Positions 54,700-64,000 of a DNA stretch of 64,000 bases are shown here, piece by piece. The translations under genes and the position numbers were made by a program. The notes beneath the pieces are model-generated. The model was not told the origin of the DNA and did not search any database. It worked only from the letters and a program-made list of their open reading frames with translations. Origin of the DNA: Portulaca oleracea (lineage: Eukaryota > Streptophyta > Magnoliopsida > Caryophyllales > Portulacaceae); assembly GCA_029582165.1 (NCBI GenBank), contig CM055877.1:6005855-6069854 (forward strand), written 5' to 3'. How positions within the stretch are numbered: the stretch's first letter is position 1; every line of letters starts with the position of its first letter.

Positions 54700-55500
54700 T
54701 TGGATATTGATTGAAAGTGTGGGGTTAAATTGGTAATTCATCCTAATATAAAATATGTCTGACACTCTGAATCAGTTAAACGTGGGGAGTAAGAGGGGAG
54801 ATAATGAATTGTAATAAAGGGAAAATCTGACCTTAATTCAAAGGCTGAGATTCATTCTAAATTAATCAACAGTGTACAATTGTCAACTACCATAGTTGAA
54901 AACTTTTTCAATTATGATAGAATTTTCACTTTAATAAATAAGAAAATAGACGACTATGATACAAGGATCTATGAGTAGTGTGGTTCAAAAATTACCGCCA
55001 GATAACTTCCAACAAAATGTAAGATACCCCCGTACGGATGACAATCAAATTCGCATATGAAGCGAATTTGCTCTGATCCGCAACAAAAAATCAGATCCAA
55101 GTTCGACAAAAAGAAATCTGAATCCGAATCTAATTAAAAAGTCCGACTTCGATTGAGTGGATATACAGGTAGTCATCTTTTATCCGATTAAGGGATCGAC
55201 CTTGACGTGTTACTCCGTACACTGTGCACTTGCGGCTCTGTCATCAGATCACCATCAAGAGCCCATCATAGCCGCACCTTACCCCACAGAATCGCACCCT
55301 ACTCCACCTTAAACCATCATAGCCGCACCTTAAGCCATATAAAAATAAGTAATCCTTTATATTTGTTCATAAATATAAAAGTATGCATAAAATGTACATT
55401 CTTCAATATGATTGATAAAATTAAGTTATTATTTATGTTTGTTGACCTAGTGAACAAGTGTTATACTCTTATAGTTGACAAATATATATATACTAACTAA
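54700..55500. other. gene-free stretch
   Basis: No supported gene. A short duplication of CATCATAGCCGCACCTTA lies at about 55263-55335. Confidence 0.5.
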
Positions 55501-56118
55501 AGAAAATAATAGTGGATATTTGTTAGAGTGAGACGTCAAGACATGTAATTCAGTTCTCAGTTAAAGATATTGCAGTTACATATGGTAGTAAATCTTCAAC
55601 CCAAAGAACTCTGTGAATTGTAACTAATCACTGCTAACATATAGTAGAGTAGCTGGCGGGGAAGCGTTCAAAGAGTTTATCTTTTTCCTGTGTGAGATTT
55701 GAAGATCTGGTGTTTGGGGTGATTGAGTGTTGTAGTAGGTAATTGTATAGTATGTTGATGAATCTTGGTTTTTAGGAAGCTTTTGAGGAATTGATTGCCT
55801 CTCAACTCAGGATGAATTGCCAAAATTGGTGCTCAAACGACGTGAGTAGATGGATCATTCCAGATAAGCTATTTGGGCAGCTCACATCTTTAAATATACA
55901 AGTAGTGTTCTTTTCAAGGCTCAAGATTTTCCCAAAGAAATAGCTATGTATGACAACCATAATGCACAGTTGATGTATGAATTGGCTATTACTCTTAACT
56001 GCAATCTCGCAGATGGTTAGCTACGGTTGGAAAATTATGAACTAGCATGGTAACATTGTGATTTTATTTATTTATTTTTTTTTTCGGAAAGGTGGGTACA
56101 ACGAATGGTTTAGGAGAT

Positions 56119-57440
56119 CAGGCGGGACATTTTTGGGGCCCCGGGCGATATATTTGACAGATTAATAAATTTGGGCCCTTTTAAAAAATCAGCAATTTAA
56201 AAAACCTTCGGTTTTCTTGGTAAATTCCAATTAATAAGCTCAAATCCAACATAAAAATGTATGCATTTTGCATCAATTTCATGGAAATTAGCTCATGGTT
56301 TGTGAATTTAGCAAATTAGCATCAAAATCTTCCATTTCCTTGGTAAATTCCAATTAGTAAGCTCAATCCAACACAAAAACGAGCGATTTAAAAAAGTTAA
56401 AAATCAATCATGTATTTTCACTAAATATTTGACTAAAGTAACATAAAGTAACCTTCCATTTTGACTAAATTCTTTTTTTCCGTCATTTGTTCTGGAAGAA
56501 AAGTAGCTTGTGAATTACAGACTTAGGGTTGTTATTGCAATTTTAGTATATTTACTTTCAGAATTGAAACATTCCAAATTCACACCTCAATAGTTATTAT
56601 TCTGAATGTGTCTCCTCTTAATGACATTTTGGGATGTAAGGCAGACTCTTGTCATAGTTCCCATAAGGCCATAATTGCCTCCTACACCCCATCACCACCC
56701 ATTTATCATATTTATATATCAATTTGTTCATCTGCTTCATGGGTCCTTGCTTGCAACAAAAGTCACAGTAAAAATCCACAAAATGAAAAGAAAGTTCTCA
56801 CCCAATTAGCTAGAGAAAAAAAAGATGATGAGATAAATCACTTGTCGATACTTTCTACATAGAAACTATACAATTTAATCATTCATACATACACCCTATT
56901 TTCCAATTTGTTTGAATCCCATCTCCTGGGACAAAAATTTTCCACCTTTCTTTTACCCTATACCCTCACCTTCCTATCTACAAAATCACTGGCATCATAT
57001 CTGATTTCCTACAAACCCATGGTAGTAGAGGATATGATTTTAAAAAAAAAGCGAAAAATACATCCACTAATACCATTCATATTAGCCAGTTTTTGATAAT
57101 ATAAACATTCATCATTGAACAAACACTGGAAACACATGACATTTTCTCTTTTTACCACAGTTTTTGCAAATAAACAGGACCAACATTCATCCATCCACCA
57201 ATGACATTCATATTAGCCCCAAACTTTTTTCCAACCCAAACAACCCTGAAACAAACATTCAAACAAAAATTTGTCAAATTATAAGGAGGAGGCGCTGGAG
57301 TGTTTTGGGGCGGTGGGCCTGGGCCCATACGATAGTAATTTACTAAGCATACTGGGTTGATGGGGCCCTTAAAATTCAAACAAAAATTATTTTAAAGTCA
57401 CTGGCGCACAGGCGTTGCACTACCCTGCGCGGCGCTGAGA
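56119..57440. mobile_element. 1.3-kb insertion of uncertain class in copy B
   Basis: Copy A reads directly through GGAGACTTTCTCTCAATG, where copy B is interrupted. GAGATCA occurs at both edges (near 56115 and 57435), so it may be the target duplication. Ends are GC-rich (GGGGCCCCGGGCG on the left, CTGCGCGGCGCT on the right). An inner inverted match, TTGGGCCCTTTT and GGGGCCCTTAAAA, is present. Interior frames such as 56608-56862 are not recognisable. A DNA transposon with a captured or random filler is likely. Confidence 0.5.
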
Positions 57441-57499
57441 TCATTCTCTCAAGATATCTATCTCGACAATCTACTTGTAATACATCAATGAGCTCATAA

Positions 57500-57950
57500 G
57501 AAAGGGGGATGGAATACAAAGCGTGAGAATACAAATTATGAAGGAAAGACCTCACTTAGTCAGCCAATCAGCAGGTTGATTGCCATCTCAGTAGATTGGA
57601 TGTGAAAAGACTCTAGTTGTGTAAGAGGTCTTGGATGTCCTTTTATCAATGTAAGAATAGGCCACGATATATTATAGTTCCACAAAAGTGCTTGAATAAA
57701 CCTGGTTAACTTCCTCTAAGATGATACTTGAGTATCCCATACAAATAGCAAATGGAAGCTCATTCTGTAGGACAGCAGCTTCCATAACCAGAATGAATGC
57801 AAGATCTAAATTAGAATTGTCTTCCCAAAAAATGCCCCCTCCACCACCCCCCGTCTCGAAGTAGTAACCTTATTGCTGCTGAAGTTGATGATTTGGACCC
57901 ATCAAAATTGCGCTTCATGTAATCCAAATGAGAAGGTGACTATTTGACTT
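57500..57950 (-). pseudogene. LINE RNase H domain relic, copy B
   Basis: The counterpart of 49560-50080 in the duplicated block, with the same order of landmarks and independent decay. Several frames are needed to read the domain. Confidence 0.5.
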
Positions 57951-58229
57951 TGATGTGGAAACTTTTGGATGGATATGGATAAAAATGTCAAAGTGCATTA
58001 TGGGATAGCTCTCTCACTTTTGCATGATGGAATGGTGGTAAATACACACCTGGAGTAAACAATTAAAAGTTTGAACCAAAGAATTAATTCGCTTTAACGG
58101 AACTGAAGAAATTAGGAGGATCACGGGCCTTCTGAAGAAGACTTAAAGGAAGTGGGGCATTTGTAAAGGGTTCAAACTTTGTGGCGATTTTTTTATGAAT
58201 CGTCCAAGCTAGTAATTTATTTGAAATAA

Positions 58230-58432
58230 AGCGCATTCTTTTTGCGGTTGTGGCTAGTCTGTATTCCTTCATGATTTCTGCAAATCATTACTTTTCTCTC
58301 TCCTCACTCTTCTCTCTCTTCACTTTTCTCCTCTACTTTTTACATTCTCTCTCCTCACATACCCCACATACCAATAACCTACCACAATTCCACCACACCC
58401 CACCGCAAAATACCACAGAAAAGAACAGGGCC
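58230..58432. mobile_element. TAA-flanked MITE, GGCCCTGTTCTTTT family
   Basis: Copy A reads GGAATAAATATGAG without interruption. Here the right end AAAAGAACAGGGCC meets TAAATATGAG and the left end follows AAATAAA. The inverted match is imperfect (GCGCATTCTTTTTGCGGT against GGCCCTGTTCTTTTCTGTGG). TAA fits PIF/Harbinger. A relative is at 8783-8994. Confidence 0.7.
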
Positions 58433-58742
58433 TAAATATGAGAAAAGTGGCATATGTATTGAAAAGTCATTCAATTCTAATATGACTTGTTCGTCGTAGT
58501 AACTAATATTAAAAATATTCTCTTACAAAGAGTCAGTCTCACAATAATTCATGTGAAATAGTCTCACTTTAGATTTGCACTACTTTAAAATTGTATGACA
58601 CTATGCCTTACTTTGAACTCGTTGGTATAATAATAATTCCTACTTTAAATCATTAGAATACATAACAATTCCTACTGTATACATATAAATGCGCGAGTGC
58701 TAGTCTATTACAATAGAAGAGATACAAAATAAAATTCACTAT

Positions 58743-59592
58743 TGAAGAACCCCTGTTGAGAACAGAGCAAAGGACATTCACTCAATACACATCAAGGACA
58801 TCTATGTCAAACGACCTGAAGGACATTGGCACTGCTCAAAGGGTTTTGAAGTGAAAGACAAATGACGACACTTACTCAGGGAAGTTCTCCATTTAGGCAA
58901 GAATCTTTCCTTCTCCTTTTTTACTGAGTGAATCAGACTAATTCTATATGCTACTTTGCAGACAAAATCGAGGGTGAAACTTGGAAAGAACTCCCAGAAG
59001 ATCTCGCCGAAAAGGAAAGGATATTTCGATATCACAGTGAAGAGAAATTGGAGCAAAAACATAATCCTTTCCAACGGATACAAAACCCAGCATAATCAGT
59101 TTAAATAGAAGCATTCAAGACAAAGAAAAGCATCGATTCCAGGGAAGCAATCGGCAGTTCAAACAAAGAGTGTGTTCTTGTGTTTGAGAGTTTTTGTGTG
59201 GCTTGTGAGAGTGCTATTAAACTCTAAACGGACCTAGAGTTGTGTTAGGCTTTAGTGTTTGAATCCTAGACGGAATTAGGATTCAAATTGTGTAAACGCC
59301 AATCTGTGAATTAATGGGTGTATTTTTCCAGAAATAAGAAGCGTCCATTGTAAGGCGCTTGGTTCTCTGTAACCCTAAGGTCCTTTACCTTAGGTAACAA
59401 CCAGCGCTGCTCAAAGTGACTGAAATAAAGGAGGTTATTCATATCTATCTTATTGTCCTTTATATTATTATCAGTTATTGAATTGTGTGAACCCTTAATC
59501 TGAGTAGATTAAGGGACTAACGTCCTTTATCAAGTGATCCAATTTTGCAGAAAATTTTATAACCCTATTCACCCCCCTCTAGGGTTCTTTCA
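58743..59592 (+). repeat. 5' LTR of Sirevirus-like element 2
   Basis: 850 bp, from TGAAGAACCCC to GGTTCTTTCA, followed by ATTGGTATCAGAGCC. It shares the ATCCTAGACGGAATTAGGAT palindrome with the other LTRs. Confidence 0.85.
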
Positions 59593-59652
59593 ATTGGTAT
59601 CAGAGCCTGGTCCACTGAAACTTCAGAGACTAATCGCTCTGTGGCAAAGATC

Positions 59653-61404
59653 ATGGGAGATCACAACATGGGAAACTTAAGTCAAGGACGTTCATGGAAC
59701 AGATCACCTTTACTGACAGGTGACAACTGTAGAATTTGGAAGCGTCAAATGGAGATCTTCTTGAGAAATCAAGATGAGGACATTTAGGATGTAGTCACCA
59801 AAGGAAATTATCCTACTCCCCAGAAGACTGCCGAAGATGGAACAAAAAGTGACAAACCAAGATCTGAGTATTCAGCTGAAGAAAAAGAGCAAGCAAAGAA
59901 AAATACTCATGCACATTATCTTTTAATTTGCAGTCTTAACTCTAATGAATTTGAAAGAGTGTCTAATTTTGATACATTTCAGATATGGAACTACTTGGTC
60001 ACAACCTATGAAGGAACAAACCAAGTAAAAAAGACCAAGGTCAACATACTAGTTCAAAAGTATGAAGGCTTCAAGATGGAAGAAAATGAGTCCATTGAGT
60101 CAATGTTCAAAAGATTCAGTGCAATCATCAACCATCTCAAGTCCCTCGGAAAATCCTATTCCAATGAAAAACAAGTGAACAAGGTCCTTCAGTGTCTTCC
60201 TAGGCACAAGTGGGGACCAAAAGTAACGGCAATAGAAGAAGCCCAAGATCTAGAGACCTTGAAAATTGAAGAGCTGATTGGCAAACTTCTTGTACATAAG
60301 ATACGACTGTTTGAAGGGAGTCAGACCAAGGACATTGCCCTCAAAAGCACCAAGGAACCAGAAGAAGAATCAGAGGATGATGATGAAGAAACCATGGCCA
60401 TGTTAGCTAAAGGTTTCAGACGACTATACAGAAAGAATCCCAGATTCCGTGGCTATCTAAGAGAATCATCCTCCAAACTACCTTCACCCAAAGGTAAAAT
60501 TCAAACCAAGGATGATAATGAATATAAATGCTTTGCCTGTGGTGCAACAGATCACTTGGTCAGGGAATGTCCTCACGTAAAGAAAGTCAAGGAAATAAAT
60601 GACTTCAGAGGAAAAAGATTGAGCAGCAAAGCCATGGTAGCCAAATGGAGTGAAAGTGAAGGCAGTGAAAGTGAAAGTGAGTCCAAGGAAATTGCAAACC
60701 TTTGTCTCATGGCAAAGGACGTTACAGAAACACAAGCAGATGAAACACAGGCGAATGACGATGATGAGGTATTTACAAATCTCTTTCTGAAATGTCCTCC
60801 ACACAATTTGAAACCTAGATTACTAAATCTGCTTGATTATATTGCAACCCTCACTGACAAAGTACAATATCTCACTAGAATTGCTAAAACAAACTCCAAA
60901 ACCATAGAAACTCAATTGGAGATAATCAAAAATCTTACCTCTGATAATGTCAGCATGAGAAATGAAATGATACAGAATCGAAAAGAGCTGAATTCCATTC
61001 TCAATCAAGAGATAAACCAAGTTCACTCTACCATAAATTCTGAAAAGAAAACCTCTACAGATAAACCTGGTTCACCCAGAACCAAACCAGAATTCTTACC
61101 CCCTCATAAACCCACAAATATACCAAGAACCAAAGCAAAGTGGGTTCCAAAGAAGTCAAACAAACATGTTCCCCCAAACAAAGAAACCTCTCATAAACCT
61201 CCTGATCCAAAGAAAGGTATAATGTCCTTCAGTGCAGGTATGTCTCAGGGCTCACAACGACCTCTGGTATTTGGACAGCAGATGCTCGAGACACATGACT
61301 GGAGATCTAACCAAATTCAGAGAACTCAAGGACATCAAAAGTGGGAAGGTAACATTTGGAGACAAAAGCCAAGGGCAGATCCTTGGAGTCGGCAAGGTCG
61401 GTAA
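59653..61404 (+). pseudogene. gag of Sirevirus-like element 2
   Basis: It starts MGDHNMGNLSQGRSW at 59653. One in-frame stop at 59785-59787 replaces a Trp codon; after that the frame is open to 61404. The capsid core, knuckle CFACGATDHLVREC (about 60530-60571) and coiled-coil segment are as in element 1. This copy shows the uninterrupted site (near 60366-60375) where the solo LTR landed in element 1. The last 180 nt overlap pol in the +1 frame. Confidence 0.85.
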
Positions 61405-64000
61405 GAACTCAGTAAACTGTATAAATGATGTATACTATGTAGAAGGTCTAGAGTATAATCTTTTAAGTATTTCTCAGTTTTGTGATAGGGGTTATAAAGT
61501 TTGGTTCAATAAGAACTCATGCGTCGTAGAAAAAGAATCTCATGAAATAGTCCTTAGAGGTCATCGGATGAACAATGTGTATGTTATTGACCTCAGTGAT
61601 CATATGACAAAGGACCTCACCTGTCTTAGAGTTGCATCAGATGAAACCTGGTTATGGCATCATAGATTGGGACATGTGAACATGAAAACCCTTCAAAAGC
61701 TAAAATTCCTAGGCCTGGTTAGAGGACTACCATCTCAAACTTTCATTCGTGACAATGTATGTGATGCATGTACTAGAGGTAAACAAACCAGAACCTCATT
61801 CAAACCTGTATCTCAAGTAACCACCTCTAGATGCTTAGAACTGTTGCATATGGACCTCTGTGGACCAATTCCATACAAAAGTCTAGGAGGACGTTCATAC
61901 ATACTAGTCATTGTTGATGATTGTTCTAGATTTACCTGGGTTTTATTTTTGAAGGATAAGACAGAAGCTTACCCAGAGTTTGAGAAATTATACAGGCAAC
62001 TCAAGGTCCTTACAGGACTCAGTCTGGTGTCCATAAGAACATATCATGGAAAAGAGTTTGATAATCGAGATCAATTCGGAAAATTCTGTGATCAAGAAGG
62101 AGTTACACATAATTTCTCTGCCCCAAGGACACCACAACAAAATGGTGTGGTTGAACGGAAGAACCGCACACTGGAAAACATGGCTAGAACAATCATCTGT
62201 GAGAACAATCTACCCCTTTTTCTTTGGGCTAAAATTATAAATGCTTCAAATTATATTCTCAACAGATGTACCATAAGATCCTTCATGAAGAAGACACCCT
62301 ATGAGTTGTTCAAGGGTAAAACACCAAATGTAGCTCACCTCAAGGCCATTGGATGCAAATGCTACGTTCATAACATTGGCAAGAAGGCCTTAAGTAAATT
62401 TGAGCCAAGAAGTGAAGAATGAATATTGGTAGGATATTCCTTATCTAGCAAGGCCTACAGAGTCTACATTAAAGCATCCAAAAAGGTGGAAGAATCAATT
62501 CATGTTGTCTTTGATGAAACTTCCATCACTCCATCAGAAAGGTCCTCCATCAAATTCCAGATTCTTCAAGATGATGATGACGAGGACATCCCTCGTATAT
62601 TTCAGCAAGGTCCTCTTCAAAATGATGAACCTCCTCCTGATGGCACCATACAACAAACTTCAGAACATGAGGACAATGAAGCCCAAGGACCACAGCATGA
62701 TGAAGGGCAAGGACCTTCCTCAAATGAAGAACAAGGACCTTCCTCAAGTGAAGGACAAGGACCTTCACCGACAGAAACTCCTTAAATGGCTGATACTGCA
62801 CAGCAGAACATCGAGGAGACATCAAGGACCTTCAGGTTCAAACCTGCTCATCCAGCCGACAATCTCCTTTCAGGTCTGGAAACAGGTATTAGAATTCGAT
62901 CCTCTCTTAGAAACTTTTGTGCCTTTCACGCATTTGTTTCTCAGATTGAACCTAAAGGACCTGAAGAAGCTCTAAAGGACAGCAACTGGATCCTAGCTAT
63001 GCAAGAAGCATTAAATCAATTCGAGCACAACAAAGTATGGAAGCTTGTCCTAAGACCCGAACACCATCCAGTCATTGGTGTAAAATGGGTCTACCGCAAC
63101 AAGTTAGATGAACATGGCACTGTCACAAGAAACAAAGCAAGGCTAGTTGCCAAAGGATACAACCAAGAGGAAGGCATCGACTATGAGGAAACCTTCGCAC
63201 CAGTTGCAAGACTGGAGGCCATTCGGATACTCCTTGCTTATGTTGCATCAACTCACATGAAGTTGTATCAAATGGATGTAAAAAGTGCCTTCCTCAATAG
63301 ATACTTAAAAGAAGAAGTCTATGTAGAACAACCTCCAGGATTTGAACAACAAGATCCACACACTCATGTTTACAGACTTCAGAAGGCCCTTTATGGGCTA
63401 AAACAAGCTCACAGGGCTTGGTATGAGAGACTAAGCTCCTTTCTTTTGAAAAATGGGTTCACAAGAGGTCTCATAGACAAAACACTGTTCATCAAAACCT
63501 CAGGTCAGAACTCTACTATAATTCAAGTTTATGTAGATGACATTATCTTTGGTGCTACTAATGAATATCTAGTGAAGGAATTCTCCAACCTAATGAGCAA
63601 GGAGTTTGAGATGAGTCTAGTGGGAGAACTAAGGTTTTTTCTTGGCCTACAAATCAAACAAGACAATGATGGCATCTTTCTCAACCAAAGTAAGTATGTC
63701 AAAGAACTTCTGAAGAAATATGGTTTGGAGAAAGCTAAACACTGCAGTACCCCAATGTCCTCCACAATAAAACTTGATCAAGATCTACATGGTAAGGACG
63801 TTCCTGACAAGCAGTATCGAGGTATGATAGGATCTCTACTTATTTAACTGCAAGTCGTCCAGACATCATGTTTAGTGTTTGCCTATGTGCTCGGTTTCAA
63901 AGTGCTCCTAAAGAATCTCACTTGATTGCTGTCAAAAGAATTTTGAGATATCTCGCAGGCACCAAGGACCTTAGTCTGTGGTATCCCAGGAACAACTCCC
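61223..64000 (+). pseudogene. pol of Sirevirus-like element 2 (partial)
   Basis: Open from 61223 in the frame +1 to gag. The protease site reads LDSRCSRHMTG, with Arg in place of the Gly of Asp-Ser-Gly. In the integrase the second catalytic Asp is replaced by Tyr (RTYHGKEFDN). The first Asp (HMDLCGP) and the Glu (VVERKNR) remain. Stops lie at 62420-62422 and 62783-62785, and a one-base loss near 63838 shifts the RT end. RT motif YVDDIIFGA is intact. The linker holds GPSS-type repeats (about 62690-62775). Protease and integrase are both expected to be dead. Confidence 0.9.

Larger units (their letters stand above)
55505..58742. repeat. duplicated block, copy B
   Basis: The partner of 48697-51735. 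It carries its own insertions at about 56119-57440 and 58230-58432, and is ended by the second Sirevirus-like element at 58743. It lacks the MITE and solo LTR of copy A. Confidence 0.85.
58743..64000 (+). mobile_element. Sirevirus-like Ty1/copia element 2, cut by the window end
   Basis: It begins TGAAGAACCCC after ACTAT, which should be its left target copy. 5' LTR, primer site, gag and most of pol are present; RNase H, the third ORF and the 3' LTR lie outside the window. Its coding part is close to element 1 but its LTR is clearly more diverged, so they are different subfamilies or recombinants. Confidence 0.85.

Overview
The window is plant nuclear DNA. It carries split genes with GT-AG introns, an isoprenylated metallochaperone-like gene, an arabinogalactan-type cell-wall protein gene, and dense layers of plant transposons: Sirevirus-like copia elements, long gypsy-type LTRs, LINEs, hAT, PIF/Harbinger, Mutator and Stowaway MITEs, a SMART mini-retrotransposon and a Cassandra-like 5S-bearing LTR. 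A eudicot is likely. The sequence alone does not settle the family. Layout from left to right follows. 0-5.4 kb: relics of a copia gag-protease, a 34-bp tandem repeat, a partial gypsy-type LTR, one half of a duplicated block (3.0-3.8 kb, partner at 18.4-19.1 kb) and a minus-strand LINE relic. 6.5-8.5 kb: an inverted-repeat element resembling a Pack-MULE, holding a first-exon-like piece of a pfkB carbohydrate kinase that is itself interrupted by a hAT MITE. 9.7-10.4 kb: a hAT-like non-autonomous element. 11.9-12.8 kb: an intact proline-rich AGP-like gene on the minus strand. 13.7-15.3 kb: a decayed copia RT/RNase H fragment. 17.3 kb: a complete 274-bp SMART. 19.5-20.6 kb: a PIF/Harbinger-like element carrying a C2-domain gene fragment. 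23.5 kb: an intact small gene with two CxxC pairs, with a TATA box close upstream and MITEs crowding its promoter. 24.5-26.1 kb: a Mutator-type fold-back, a hAT MITE and a small solo LTR. 26.5-38.8 kb is the largest structure. An old SMART copy was split by a full-length Sirevirus-like copia element (862-bp LTRs, target duplication ACCCC), whose gag was later split by a 3.5-kb solo gypsy-type LTR (target duplication CAGAG). 39-43.8 kb: a LINE split by a 1.2-kb solo LTR, the 3' part of another gypsy-type LTR, a proline-rich gene fragment that looks like a broken paralogue of the AGP gene, and the Cassandra-like LTR. 44.7-46.2 kb: an intact three-exon HIPP gene on the minus strand. 47-58.7 kb: an approximately 3-kb block present twice (48.7-51.7 and 55.5-58.7 kb), with different insertions in each copy, and pieces of an unknown gene, an RNase H domain and an F-box gene between the copies. 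58.7-64 kb: a second, partial Sirevirus-like element that runs off the window end. Only three genes look functional: the AGP-like gene, the small CxxC gene and the HIPP gene. They show no operon-like or pathway link; the rest is mobile-element layering. I see no clearly novel multi-gene system. The most informative observations are the fine nesting history, the shared gag/pol overlap with a splice-donor-like site in both Sirevirus copies, gene-fragment capture by two DNA elements, and two hAT MITEs inserted into one 8-bp target.
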